The notes: a model not told the origin generated them from the letters alone. Positions 45,760 to 54,286 are shown, counted from the first letter of the stretch. The stretch: 64,000 nt of DNA from an uncultured Oscillospiraceae bacterium (GCA_947625815.1 CANQPU010000008.1:34075-98074), one strand, 5' to 3'. Made by a program: numbers and translations.

Positions 45760-48207
45760 TTGACCTACAAGACAAAACTCAGGATCAAAAAAACGGTGAA
45801 GGCCGGATTCTACGGGGCGGCGGAGGCGCTTCGCCTGCTGCTCAAGACCGTCGGCGTTCTCCTTCTGATACTGATCACCACCGGGGCCATCTTCGCCTGC
45901 ATCTTCGTCATATTCATCAAGACGAACCTGGTCACCGAGGATCTGGGCGTTTCCCTGGAGGAATATCAGCTCAACGAGACCAGCATCATCTATTATTATG
46001 ACAAGACGCGGCAGGAGTGGGTGGAGTCCACCTCCATCCAGAGCGAGGAGGGCTACATGTACTGGGTGCCCTACGAGAAGATCCCCCGGGACATGGAGCA
46101 CGCGCTGGTGGCCATCGAGGACCAGCGCTTCTACCGGCACCACGGCGTGGACTGGATCCGCACCGCCAGCGCCTTCGTCCACATGTTCGCCGGGATGGAG
46201 AACACCTTCGGCGGCTCCACCATCACCCAGCAGCTCCGGAAGAACGTGACCGGAGAAAACGAGGCCACCATCCGCCGGAAGCTCACCGAGATCTTCGCCG
46301 CCCTCCAGATGGAGAAGGAGTACGAGAAGTGGGAGATCGTGGAGTGGTATCTCAACGTGGTCAATTTCGGCCACGGCGATTCCAAGGGTATCGGGGACGC
46401 GGCCAGGTACTACTTCGACAAGGAGGTGGAGAACCTGTCGCTGGCCGAGATGTGCTCCATCATCGGCATCACGAACAACCCCTCCATGTACAACCCCTAC
46501 TTCCACCCCGAGGCCAACAAGAGGCGCCAGGAGATCATCCTTTACGAGATGTACGACCAGGGATATATCAGCCGGGAGGAGTATGAGGACGCCTGCGCCG
46601 AGGAGCTGCACTTCATCTACGCCTCCACCGGCGGCGACACCCGCGCCATCTACTCCTGGTTCGACGAGACGGTTCGCCAGGACGCGGCGGAGTTCCTGGC
46701 CGAGCAGAGGGGCATCACCGTCACGGCGGCCAAGCGGCTGCTGGCCACCGGCGGCTTCAAGATCTACTCCACCATGGACCCGGACGTCCAGGCCGCGGTG
46801 GATGAGATCTACGGCTCCACGGACTTTATCAACAGCCTGGGCGCCAAGCCCGCCAAGGGCGGCCCCCTGCAGCTCCAGTCCTCCATCATCGTCATGGACC
46901 CCTACACCGGGAACATCGTGGCGCTGGCCGGGAGCGTGGGGGAGAAGAGGGCCAACCTCCTGCAAAACATGGCCACCGACACCCTCCGCCCGCCCGGATC
47001 CTCCTTCAAGCCCGTGGCCTCCTACGCGCCCGCCATGGATCTGGGCCTCATCACCCCCGACACCCTTTTTGACGACGCCGCCTACGTGTTTGAGGACAGG
47101 CCCAACTGGCCCTATAACGACGACCACAAGATCCACGGCATCGTCACCATAAAGGAGGCGATCCAGGAATCCTACAACCGGGTGGCCGTCCAGGTCCTGG
47201 ACCAGCTGACGCTGGAGGCGTCCTACGATTTCCTGACCAACAAGCTCCACATGAATCTGACCTACCCGGACGACCTGAACTACGCGCCGCTGGGCCTGGG
47301 ACAGCTGACGCGGGGCGTCACCGTCCGGGAGATGGCGAACGCCTTCTCCATCTTCCCCAACGGCGGGCTCTATATCGAGTCCCGGACCTTCTCGGAGATC
47401 TACGACTCCGACTGGAACCTCATCTACGAGAACAGGTCCGACTATGAGGGGGTCATCTCCGACACCACGGCCTACTGGATGACCGAGCTCCTCCGGAACG
47501 CCGCCACAAAGGGCACCGGCAAATCCGCCAATCTGGGCACCATGCCCACCGCCGGCAAGACCGGCACCTCCGACGACTTCAAGGACCGGTGGTTCGTGGG
47601 CTTCACCCCCTACTACTGCGCCGCCGTCTGGACAGGCTATGAGTACCCCGTCCACATCACCTCCTCCGGCAACCCGGCCTGCAAGATGTGGAAGGCCGTC
47701 ATGTCCCAGGTCCACGAGAACCTGCCCAAGAAGGACTTCACCGTCCCCGCCAACACCTATCAGGAGCCCGTCCCCGGCGTGGAGCCCCTGGCCTACGGCT
47801 TCCGGTGCATGACCACCTCCGGCGGCTACTCGCTCCTCCTCTCGGAGGAGGTGGTTGGGACCGCCGCGGAGGGCCGCACGGTGACCGTCACCGCCCCCGC
47901 CATAGACGATTACACCCTGGTCGGCAGCGCCACCCAGACCGTCACGGTCACCGGCGACGAGGAAAACAACTACGCGGTGTTCTACTACACCTTCAACGCC
48001 CCGCCCCCGCCCGAAGACGACCCCGGGGATGATCCCGAGGATGACCCCGGAGAGGAGCCCGGAGACGACCCGGGGGACGATCCGGGGGAGGATCCCGGCG
48101 GAAATATGGGGGAGGACGCCGGGGGGAACCAGGGGGGAAGCCCGGGGGATGACCCGGGGGAGAACCAGGGAGAAGACACCGGAGGGGCCCCGCAGACCGG
48201 GGTATGA
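45760..48207 (+). CDS. Class A penicillin-binding protein (PBP1A type)
   Basis: Bifunctional peptidoglycan glycosyltransferase/transpeptidase, 815 residues. Membrane segment about 27-50; GT51 motifs EDQRFYRHHGVDW and GGSTITQQLRKN; transpeptidase motifs SSFK (near residue 415), SYN (near 471) and KTG (near 597). The C-terminus has an Ala/Val-rich strand domain and then about 60 residues of Asp/Glu/Pro/Gly repeats (PGDDPGEDPGG type) likely to span the wall. Start: TTG 5 bases after GAGGTG, downstream of the mapped promoter; the ATG at 45709 is the alternative. Confidence 0.92.
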   Translation: MTYKTKLRIKKTVKAGFYGAAEALRLLLKTVGVLLLILITTGAIFACIFVIFIKTNLVTEDLGVSLEEYQLNETSIIYYYDKTRQEWVESTSIQSEEGYMYWVPYEKIPRDMEHALVAIEDQRFYRHHGVDWIRTASAFVHMFAGMENTFGGSTITQQLRKNVTGENEATIRRKLTEIFAALQMEKEYEKWEIVEWYLNVVNFGHGDSKGIGDAARYYFDKEVENLSLAEMCSIIGITNNPSMYNPYFHPEANKRRQEIILYEMYDQGYISREEYEDACAEELHFIYASTGGDTRAIYSWFDETVRQDAAEFLAEQRGITVTAAKRLLATGGFKIYSTMDPDVQAAVDEIYGSTDFINSLGAKPAKGGPLQLQSSIIVMDPYTGNIVALAGSVGEKRANLLQNMATDTLRPPGSSFKPVASYAPAMDLGLITPDTLFDDAAYVFEDRPNWPYNDDHKIHGIVTIKEAIQESYNRVAVQVLDQLTLEASYDFLTNKLHMNLTYPDDLNYAPLGLGQLTRGVTVREMANAFSIFPNGGLYIESRTFSEIYDSDWNLIYENRSDYEGVISDTTAYWMTELLRNAATKGTGKSANLGTMPTAGKTGTSDDFKDRWFVGFTPYYCAAVWTGYEYPVHITSSGNPACKMWKAVMSQVHENLPKKDFTVPANTYQEPVPGVEPLAYGFRCMTTSGGYSLLLSEEVVGTAAEGRTVTVTAPAIDDYTLVGSATQTVTVTGDEENNYAVFYYTFNAPPPPEDDPGDDPEDDPGEEPGDDPGDDPGEDPGGNMGEDAGGNQGGSPGDDPGENQGEDTGGAPQTGV

Positions 48208-48228
48208 CGCCGGAAGAAGATCGCGCTC

Positions 48229-48263
48229 CCGCCGCCCTTACCGGGCGGCGGTTTCCCCTTTTT
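48229..48263 (+). terminator. Terminator of PBP gene
   Basis: CCGCCGCCC / GGGCGGCGG hairpin followed by TTTCCCCTTTTT. Confidence 0.8.
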
Positions 48264-48267
48264 GCAC

Positions 48268-48296
48268 TTGCATTTTTCTCCCCGCTGTGGTATCTT
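48268..48296 (+). promoter_or_regulatory. Promoter of rubrerythrin gene
   Basis: TTGCAT (48268-48273), 17-base spacer ending TGG, TATCTT (48291-48296), an extended -10. Confidence 0.7.
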
Positions 48297-48349
48297 AAAG
48301 CCGGAATCCTTCCTATCGCATTTTAATTTTACTTATGGAGGTAAAGCAT

Positions 48350-48937
48350 ATGAAAAAATGGGTCTGCCCTGTCTGCGGCTATGTGTATGAGGGGGAGAAT
48401 CCCCCCGAGGCCTGCCCCGTCTGCAAGGTCCCCGGAAGCAAGTTCACCGAGATGAAGGACGATGCCAAGCTGGCCGCCGAGCACGAGTTCGGCGTCTACG
48501 CCAAGACCGTGAAGAATAACCCCGACATCTCCGACGAGGACAAAAAGTACATCCACGAGCAGCTGATGGCCAATTTCCAGGGCGAGTGCTCCGAGGTGGG
48601 CATGTACCTGTGCATGGCCCGCATCGCCCACCGGGAGGGCTATCCCGAGGTGGGCCTCTACTGGGAGAAGGCGGCCTTCGAGGAGGCCGAGCACGCCGCC
48701 AAGTTCGCGGAGCTCCTGGGATCCGAGCTGGAGCCCAACATGACCGCCAGCACCAAGAAGAACCTGGCCTGGCGCGTGGACTGCGAGTTCGGCGCCACCC
48801 AGGGCAAGTTCGACCTGGCCGCCTGCGCCAAGAAAAACGGCCTGGACGCCATCCACGACACCGTCCACGAGATGGCCCGTGACGAGGCCCGTCACGGCAA
48901 GGCTTTGAAGGGCCTTCTGGAGCGGTATTTCAAATAA
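48350..48937 (+). CDS. Rubrerythrin, rubredoxin domain first
   Basis: 195 residues. An N-terminal rubredoxin-like iron site (C6, C9, C23, C26) is followed by a four-helix ferritin-like di-iron domain with [18 protein letters not shown] and DEARHGKAL ligands. The rubredoxin-first order is that of 'reverse' rubrerythrins of clostridia, NADH-linked peroxidases that protect anaerobes from H2O2 and oxygen. Start: the ATG after GGAGG at 48350, not the in-frame ATG at 48335, which precedes that site. Single-gene unit with own promoter and terminator. Confidence 0.93.
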   Translation: MKKWVCPVCGYVYEGENPPEACPVCKVPGSKFTEMKDDAKLAAEHEFGVYAKTVKNNPDISDEDKKYIHEQLMANFQGECSEVGMYLCMARIAHREGYPEVGLYWEKAAFEEAEHAAKFAELLGSELEPNMTASTKKNLAWRVDCEFGATQGKFDLAACAKKNGLDAIHDTVHEMARDEARHGKALKGLLERYFK

Positions 48938-48965
48938 GCCGTTATGGCTGAATAATCCTGTTTTT

Positions 48966-49013
48966 AAAAGCTCCAAACCCCTTGGGACCCAAGGGGTTTG
49001 GAGCTTTTTATCT
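48966..49013 (+). terminator. Terminator of rubrerythrin gene
   Basis: Perfect 20-bp arms (AAAAGCTCCAAACCCCTTGG and its complement) with a 3-base loop, then a further T. Confidence 0.95.
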
Positions 49014-49039
49014 CATGGGTGGGAGGAAATGGGACAAAC

Positions 49040-49068
49040 TTGACATATGGGTAAAATCATAATATACT
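49040..49068 (+). promoter_or_regulatory. Consensus sigma-A promoter
   Basis: TTGACA (49040-49045), 17-base spacer, TATACT (49063-49068), ahead of the AT-rich membrane-protein gene. Confidence 0.85.
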
Positions 49069-49136
49069 ATCTTCAAACGTTCGTATGAATGGCAATTTAT
49101 GATTTTTTAGTTTTAATAATTCAGGAGACACTAAAA

Positions 49137-49484
49137 ATGGACAATATTTTTATATCCTCTGGAGAATTAACAACTTTTTCATGGATGTTGATATGTTCGA
49201 TCCCAATGTTCATACTACAATTACTATTGTGCTTCAAAGCAAAGAAAATGGCGGTAAAGTTGATACCGTTGTATTTAGTTTTATTTGGTGCATTCCTTGG
49301 CGGAGGAGAATATATTGGTTTGTTTGGAACATATTCAGCGGGCGCGATTTCAGGAAACGGTTTAGTAGGACTGTTTATATTAGCGGTAGTAGGTACGGCT
49401 TTTATCGGTATGTTGTCAGCTTGGGTCGTTTATTGGTTATGCAGCTTGAAAGGGAGCAAGCCAAGCGTAAAAGAGAAAAATTGA
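49137..49484 (+). CDS. AT-rich small membrane protein, probably acquired
   Basis: 115 residues with three hydrophobic segments (about 13-31, 38-58, 72-100) and a basic tail. I do not recognise the family. The DNA from about 49030 to 49560 is far richer in A/T than both flanks, and codons end in A/T instead of G/C, which marks recent transfer. It has its own consensus promoter and an AGGAGA site before the ATG at 49137. A second frame (49181-49531) overlaps it but has no promoter or site of its own. No mobile-element genes adjoin. Confidence 0.65.
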   Translation: MDNIFISSGELTTFSWMLICSIPMFILQLLLCFKAKKMAVKLIPLYLVLFGAFLGGGEYIGLFGTYSAGAISGNGLVGLFILAVVGTAFIGMLSAWVVYWLCSLKGSKPSVKEKN

Positions 49485-49579
49485 GAAAAGAAATTCAAAA
49501 TTCCGAAAAAGTATTGATTATAACTGGATAAACCAGTCCAACACAAATAAGTGGGTATATTAGTGGGATCCGGCTTTCG

Positions 49580-49612
49580 CCTCCCCGCGCCCAGGGCGCG
49601 GGGAGGTTTTTT
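49580..49612 (+). terminator. Terminator after the AT-rich gene
   Basis: CCTCCCCGCGCC / GGCGCGGGGAGG hairpin followed by TTTTTT. It is GC-rich like the host DNA. Confidence 0.9.
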
Positions 49613-49634
49613 CGCGTCCCGCGGCGGGTTTGCC

Positions 49635-49663
49635 TTGAAAGTGCCTCCGGAGTGTGGTATAAT
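49635..49663 (+). promoter_or_regulatory. Sigma-A promoter of NYN gene
   Basis: TTGAAA (49635-49640), 17-base spacer ending TGG, TATAAT (49658-49663). Confidence 0.85.
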
Positions 49664-49702
49664 GATTATAACTGACCATGTTTTACGAAAGGAGGCGTCG
49701 TT

Positions 49703-50491
49703 TTGCCGATCGTTCCAGATTATACCGGCAGCAAGCGCCTGGCGGTGCTCATCGACGCGGACAACGTCCCCCGGGGGACCCTTGGGGGGATCATGCAGGA
49801 GGTGGCCATTTACGGCACGCCCACTGTCAAGCGCATCTACGGGGACTGGACGGGTCCCCACATCCAGGGGTGGAAGAATTCCCTTCTGGAAAACGCCGTC
49901 ACGCCCATCCAGCAGTACAGCTACACCACCGGCAAGAACTCCACGGACTCGGCCATGATCATTGACGCCATGGACATCCTCTACACCGAGCGGGTGGACG
50001 GGTTCGTGCTGGTCTCCTCGGATTCGGACTTCACGCGCCTGGCCATCCGGCTGAGGGAGGAGGGCATGACCGTTTTCGGCATCGGCGAGCGCAAGACGCC
50101 GGCGCCCTTTATCGCGGCCTGCGACAAATTCATCTATATCGAGAACATCAAGCAGCCCGGGGACGCCGCGGCCCAGCCGGCGGAGGAGCCTCAGCCGGCG
50201 AAGAAGAAGGCCGCCCCGCCCCAGACGGGCCGGGAGGAAAAGCTCCCCAAAAGCCTGATACGCCTGATCGCCCAGTCGGTGGCCGACCTGACGGAAAACG
50301 ACGGAGACGCCGTCTACATGGGGGAGCTGGGCACCCTCATCATGAAGAAAAAGCCGGACTTCGACTGCCGCAATTACGGCTTCAAGTCCCTGTCCGCGCT
50401 TATCAAATCCATCGACCGGTTCGAGGTGGACTTCCGCCAGACCGCGGACCCCAACGTGAAGCACCCCTACGTCCGGGACAAAGAGGCGTAG
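49703..50491 (+). CDS. NYN (PIN-like) nuclease with LOTUS/OST-HTH domain
   Basis: 262 residues. The N-terminal NYN domain (LabA/DUF88 type, about 8-145) keeps the acidic metal ligands: LIDADNVP, DSAMIIDAMDIL and SSDSDFTRLA. An Ala/Pro/Lys linker (about 150-180) leads to a LOTUS/OST-HTH domain (about 185-255, ending FEVDFRQ), which binds RNA, including G-quadruplex RNA, in known cases. The predicted role is an RNA-directed endoribonuclease. Start is TTG 8 bases after AAAGGAGG. The metallophosphoesterase gene follows after 1 base. Confidence 0.88.
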   Translation: MPIVPDYTGSKRLAVLIDADNVPRGTLGGIMQEVAIYGTPTVKRIYGDWTGPHIQGWKNSLLENAVTPIQQYSYTTGKNSTDSAMIIDAMDILYTERVDGFVLVSSDSDFTRLAIRLREEGMTVFGIGERKTPAPFIAACDKFIYIENIKQPGDAAAQPAEEPQPAKKKAAPPQTGREEKLPKSLIRLIAQSVADLTENDGDAVYMGELGTLIMKKKPDFDCRNYGFKSLSALIKSIDRFEVDFRQTADPNVKHPYVRDKEA

Positions 50492-50492
50492 C

Positions 50493-51338
50493 ATGAGGCG
50501 AAAAAGAGGGCTCAGGCGCTTTGCGGCGGCCGTGCTGATCCTGGCCGTCCTGCTGGGCGCCGCCCTTTACGACAGCCAGAACCGCATCGTCACCGAGGAA
50601 TTTACCCTGGGAAATTCCACCCTCCCCCGGGAGTTTGAGGGGTTCCGGATCGTCCACCTCTCGGACCTGCACGCCAAAAGGTTCGGCGAAGAGAATAGCC
50701 GGCTCCTCACCGCCGTCCGGGACGCACGCCCCGACATCATCTGCGTCACCGGCGACATGGTTGACGGGCCGCGGGAGGAGCAGGAGGCCTATGTCACCGA
50801 GCTGATGGCCGGCCTCACCGCCATCGCGCCGGTCTATTTCGTCTCCGGCAATCACGAGTGGGCCTCGGGCTGGGCCCGGGAGCTCTTCTCCCTGCTGGAG
50901 GACATGGGAGTGACGGTGCTTCGCAACCGGTACGTCCTTCTGGAGCGGGACGGCGCCCGGATCGTCCTGGCCGGAGTGGACGACCCCAACGGGCTCCGGG
51001 ACCAGAAGACCCCGGCGGAGTTGTCCGCCGAGATCCGGGAGGATCACCCCGGCGAGTACGTTCTGATGCTGGCCCACCGGGACACCCTGCTCGACACCTG
51101 GGCGGAGCTGGGCATCGACGCGGTGCTGTGCGGCCACGCCCACGGCGGGCTGGTGCGGCTCCCCTTTACCGACGGGCTCATCGCCCCGGGCCAGGGGTGG
51201 TTCCCCGGCTATACCGACGGGATCTACGAAAAGGACGCCGCCCAGATGCTGGTCTCCCGGGGCTTTACCGGCTCCCACGGTATGCCCAGACTTTTCAACA
51301 ACCCTGAGGTCGTCGTGGCCGTTTTGAAAAAAAGCTGA
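50493..51338 (+). CDS. Membrane-anchored metallophosphoesterase
   Basis: 281 residues with an N-terminal signal anchor (about 8-26) and a calcineurin-like phosphoesterase domain. Metal motifs: LSDLHAKRF, GDMVDGP, GNHEW, LAHRD and GHAHGGL. This outline fits the YkuE/YaeI group, in which B. subtilis YkuE is a wall-associated, Tat-exported enzyme; here there is no twin-arginine motif of that form (MRRKRGLRR is only roughly similar). Possible substrates are lipid or polymer phosphates. It is co-transcribed with the NYN-LOTUS gene. Confidence 0.88.
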   Translation: MRRKRGLRRFAAAVLILAVLLGAALYDSQNRIVTEEFTLGNSTLPREFEGFRIVHLSDLHAKRFGEENSRLLTAVRDARPDIICVTGDMVDGPREEQEAYVTELMAGLTAIAPVYFVSGNHEWASGWARELFSLLEDMGVTVLRNRYVLLERDGARIVLAGVDDPNGLRDQKTPAELSAEIREDHPGEYVLMLAHRDTLLDTWAELGIDAVLCGHAHGGLVRLPFTDGLIAPGQGWFPGYTDGIYEKDAAQMLVSRGFTGSHGMPRLFNNPEVVVAVLKKS

Positions 51339-51400
51339 ATACTTCCCCCGCCGCGCGCATAGAATGATATGTATTTCCTTTTTGAAAGCGGGGGTGGAAT

Positions 51401-51490
51401 ATGGATAAGAAAAACGAAAGACCGGCGCCCAAGCCGGATATTGACGAGCTGATCTTCGGCCAGCACGAGGAGCGCCGGTCGGAGAGATAA
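51401..51490 (+). CDS. Possible 29-residue protein
   Basis: Reading frame MDKKNERPAPKPDIDELIFG... of 29 residues with GGGGGTGG 5 bases before the ATG, ending 28 bases before prfB. Charged, soluble. Support is limited to the ribosome site and G/C-ending codons; it could also be a leader for prfB. Confidence 0.35.
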   Translation: MDKKNERPAPKPDIDELIFGQHEERRSER

Positions 51491-51518
51491 GCTCAATACG
51501 GAAGAGGGACTGAAGAAA

Positions 51519-52628
51519 ATGATCGTAGAATATGAAGACTATAAGACCAGGATCGGGGCCCTGAAGCCCCAGCTCGACACCATCCGCCGGGCCATGAAGC
51601 TGGACGAGGTCTCCGAGGAGATCGACAGACTCCAGAAAGAGTCCGAGGCCGACGGGTTCTGGAACGACCAGAAAAACTCTCAAAAGGTGCTCCAGCGCCT
51701 GAAGCAGCTGAAGAACAAGCGGGACAGCTTCCAGAAGATGGAGAGCCGCTATGAGGACCTGGGGACGCTGTGCGAGATGGCCATTGAGGAGGACGATATC
51801 TCGCTCCTCCCGGAGCTGGAGGCGGAATTCAGCTCCTTTGCCACGGATCTGGAGACGACGCGCCTGGCCACCATGCTCTCCGGCGAGTATGACAGCGCCA
51901 ACGCCATTCTGAGCTTCCACCCCGGCGCCGGCGGGACGGAGGCCCAGGACTGGACGGAGATGCTCTACCGCATGTACACCCGCTGGGCCGAGCGCCACGG
52001 GTATAAGTACACCATCCTCGACTACTTGGACGGCGAGGAGGCGGGCATCAAGTCCGCCACCATCAGGATCGACGGCGAAAACGCCTACGGCTACTTAAAG
52101 AGCGAGAGCGGCGTCCACCGCCTGGTGCGCATCTCCCCCTTTGACGCCTCCGGACGCCGCCAGACCAGCTTCGCGGCGGTGGAGGTCATGCCGGAGATCA
52201 CCGACACCAGCGAGATCGAGCTTCGGGACGAGGACATCGAAATGCAGGTCTACCGCTCCTCCGGCGCGGGCGGCCAGAAGGTCAACAAGACCAGCTCCGC
52301 CGTGCGCCTCATCCACAAGCCCACGGGTATCGTGGTCTCCAGCCAGGTGGAGCGGAGCCACTTCCAGAACCTGGAGAACTGCAAGGAGATGCTGCGCGCA
52401 AAGCTGGCGGAGATCAAGGAGCGGGAGCACCTGGAGAAGATCAGCGACATCAAGGGCGTGCAAATGAAGATCGACTTTGGCTCCGCCATCCGCAGCTACG
52501 TCTTCATGCCCTACACGCTGGCCAAGGATCAGCGCACGGGCTTTGAAAACGGCAACATCAGCGCCGTCATGGACGGCGACATCGACGGTTTCATCAACGC
52601 GTATCTGGCCATGAAGGCGGAGGCGTGA
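51519..52628 (+). CDS. prfB: Peptide chain release factor 2
   Basis: Terminates translation at UGA and UAA (369 aa). The anticodon-like tripeptide SPF (RISPFDASGRRQTSF) and the catalytic GGQ (SSGAGGQKVNKTSSAV) are present. In most bacteria prfB has an in-frame UGA near codon 25 read by +1 frameshift; here the N-terminal 60 codons are continuous, so that autoregulation is absent. GAGGGAC lies before the ATG. Ends at a two-way terminator shared with the XRE gene. Confidence 0.97.
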   Translation: MIVEYEDYKTRIGALKPQLDTIRRAMKLDEVSEEIDRLQKESEADGFWNDQKNSQKVLQRLKQLKNKRDSFQKMESRYEDLGTLCEMAIEEDDISLLPELEAEFSSFATDLETTRLATMLSGEYDSANAILSFHPGAGGTEAQDWTEMLYRMYTRWAERHGYKYTILDYLDGEEAGIKSATIRIDGENAYGYLKSESGVHRLVRISPFDASGRRQTSFAAVEVMPEITDTSEIELRDEDIEMQVYRSSGAGGQKVNKTSSAVRLIHKPTGIVVSSQVERSHFQNLENCKEMLRAKLAEIKEREHLEKISDIKGVQMKIDFGSAIRSYVFMPYTLAKDQRTGFENGNISAVMDGDIDGFINAYLAMKAEA

Positions 52629-52667
52629 CCCCCGCCGGTGCGGCCGTACCCGGCCATTACCTCAAAA

Positions 52668-52713
52668 AAGAGGACCTGCGGCCCGAAGATCGAGCGGCAG
52701 GTCCTCTTATTTT
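52668..52713. terminator. Bidirectional terminator prfB/XRE gene
   Basis: AAGAGGACCTGC / GCAGGTCCTCTT hairpin with A-run upstream and ATTTTC downstream; it overlaps the XRE stop codon by two bases. Confidence 0.85.
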
Positions 52714-52919
52714 CGCATTTCCGGGTTTTCAGTGCGCCCGAGAAGATAATCCACGGAGACGTCATAGAAGTCTGCCAGCCTGATAAGAACACTGGTGGGG
52801 ATATCGATGTCGCCGCGCTCATAGTTGCTGTAAACACGCTGACTGCAAAAAAGCAGCTTGCTCACCTGGCTTTGGGTCATGTCCCGGCTTTCCCTCAGCT
52901 CACGGATCCTTTTGTACAT
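52707..52919 (-). CDS. XRE-family HTH repressor
   Basis: 70 residues, almost only a Cro/C1-type helix-turn-helix: MTQSQVSKLLFCSQRVYSNY is the HTH, followed by ERGDIDIPTSVLIRLADFYDVSVDYLLGR, the typical remaining helices. No sensor domain. Divergent from the DUF4234 gene; three inverted repeats in the gap (52948-53015) are the likely targets, one of them between its own -10 (TATAAT, 52944-52939) and -35. It should therefore control both itself and the membrane-protein genes. Confidence 0.9.
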   Translation of the reverse strand: MYKRIRELRESRDMTQSQVSKLLFCSQRVYSNYERGDIDIPTSVLIRLADFYDVSVDYLLGRTENPEMRK

Positions 52920-52947
52920 TCAGACCACCTCTACGGGAATTATACAG

Positions 52948-53015
52948 TAGCGGGAGATTCGCTATTGACTTTTAGCGAAAATTCCGCTATATTATCCTTA
53001 GCGGAAAATCCGCTA
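52948..53015. promoter_or_regulatory. Three XRE-type operators
   Basis: Three 17-bp inverted repeats of form TAGCG-N7-CGCTA at 52948-52964, 52973-52989 and 52999-53015, centres 25 and 26 bases apart. They lie before the -35, between -35 and -10, and at the start point of the plus-strand promoter. Confidence 0.85.
52965..52993 (+). promoter_or_regulatory. Promoter of DUF4234 gene
   Basis: TTGACT (52965-52970), 17-base spacer, TATATT (52988-52993); the middle operator fills the spacer. Confidence 0.8.
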
Positions 53016-53039
53016 AAAATAACAGAAAGGTGATCAGTC

Positions 53040-53480
53040 ATGGAAACTTCGAACGTGAAGGAAAGTCAATCAAATCCGTCCCCGGCGCCGCTCAAGGCGA
53101 ATTTCGGCTTTGTCAAATTCCTTATCCTCTCGCTCCTGACCTTTGGCCTGTATGCTCTTTACACCTACGCGAGGGTGGGGGAGACCCTCAACACCGTTGC
53201 CGGAAGATACGACGGGAAGAAGACCATGAGCTATTGGCTGATGGCGCTTATCGTATCTCCGCTGACGCTGGGGATCGGGGGAATCGTCTGGTTCCATAAT
53301 ATGAGCGGGCGCGTGGGCCAGGAGCTGACCCGGAGAAAAATCGCTTTCTCTTTCGGCGCGGGGACCTTCTGGCTCTGGGACATCCTGGGAATTGTGATCG
53401 TCATAGGGCCGTTTGTCTACTGCTGGAAGCTCTTCAAGGCCATGAACCTTCTGATCGACGATTACAATGAGCGCGGGTGA
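53040..53480 (+). CDS. DUF4234-like membrane protein
   Basis: 146 residues with three to four membrane segments. The N-terminal LTFGLYALYTYARVGETLN is the recognisable DUF4234-type motif (membrane turn followed by Tyr/Arg-rich loop). Function unknown. Start: ATG after AAAGGTGATCAGTC. It is under the XRE operators and overlaps the next membrane-protein gene by 14 bases, so both form one regulated unit. Confidence 0.75.
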   Translation: METSNVKESQSNPSPAPLKANFGFVKFLILSLLTFGLYALYTYARVGETLNTVAGRYDGKKTMSYWLMALIVSPLTLGIGGIVWFHNMSGRVGQELTRRKIAFSFGAGTFWLWDILGIVIVIGPFVYCWKLFKAMNLLIDDYNERG

Positions 53481-54231
53481 GCTGCTGAGCATGATTGATC
53501 CGGGAAGGATCCCCTTCCCCGTCATTCTGGTGTTTCTGTTGAGCGTCGCCGGTGTGGTCGCCTCGGGGAAGCCGGCGGAGACCTTCGGGAGGATGGCCGC
53601 CTGTATCCTGACATACCTGCTGCTGTCGGCCGTGGCTCTGGGCGTGAACGGCCCGGACACGGAGGAATACATCCGGCGGGGGAAGGAAGGCGTCCCGTTT
53701 CTGAACGCGTTTTTTGGGAACGGCCAGTCCGTCAGGTCCCTGCTCGTGAAGGATTTTTCGGCCTTTTCCGGAGAATTTCTGAAGCTTTTCCTCTTCTGCG
53801 CGGTGGTGGACACGATGTTGACGGTCTTTGACCCCCTTGCCAGGTCCGTCGGGGGCGTCAACGTATACTGTCTGGGCCTGCTCCTGCCGTGGATCGTGAG
53901 ATACCTCATATGCTGCGGGGCGGTCTTCGTGTATGCGGCCCTCTATGCCTATGCCATCTCCCCCCTGCCGGAGTGGCTGTGCGGAGGACTGGCGCTGGTC
54001 ATCGTTGTCATGACCGCGCTGATGCTGCTGTCTCCGCTGGTCAATTTTCTGATCCTCTGGGCGGATCTCATGCCCAACAGGTTCATCCGCGCGATGAGCA
54101 CCTTTGTCAAGGACCACAAGGTGGGCGGGGTCATGCAGGTATCTTTTTTCACGGCCTTCATGCTGCTTTCGGTCCTGATGGGCGTCCAGGAGGCCGCGCC
54201 GGCCCTGCCGGGGTATCTGATCTCCGGCTGA
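53467..54231 (+). CDS. Polytopic membrane protein of unknown function
   Basis: 254 residues with about six hydrophobic segments (17-33, 43-60, 100-116, 130-160, 168-195, 222-240). I do not recognise the family. The ATG at 53467 overlaps the end of the DUF4234 gene by 14 bases; an in-frame ATG at 53491 is the alternative. It is the second gene of the XRE-controlled unit and is followed by a strong terminator. Confidence 0.7.
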   Translation: MSAGELLSMIDPGRIPFPVILVFLLSVAGVVASGKPAETFGRMAACILTYLLLSAVALGVNGPDTEEYIRRGKEGVPFLNAFFGNGQSVRSLLVKDFSAFSGEFLKLFLFCAVVDTMLTVFDPLARSVGGVNVYCLGLLLPWIVRYLICCGAVFVYAALYAYAISPLPEWLCGGLALVIVVMTALMLLSPLVNFLILWADLMPNRFIRAMSTFVKDHKVGGVMQVSFFTAFMLLSVLMGVQEAAPALPGYLISG

Positions 54232-54286
54232 ATCCAGCAGGGACCGCCTGCGGACCCCCGCCGGTGCGGCGAGAGAAAAATGACGG

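Noticed and set aside
49181..49531. Second open frame overlapping the AT-rich membrane-protein gene
   Set aside because: Starts inside the other gene with no ribosome site and gives a composition unlike a natural protein; the upstream frame has promoter, AGGAGA site and clear membrane segments.
51519..51620. Programmed +1 frameshift in prfB
   Set aside because: The frame is continuous through the position where the UGA usually lies.
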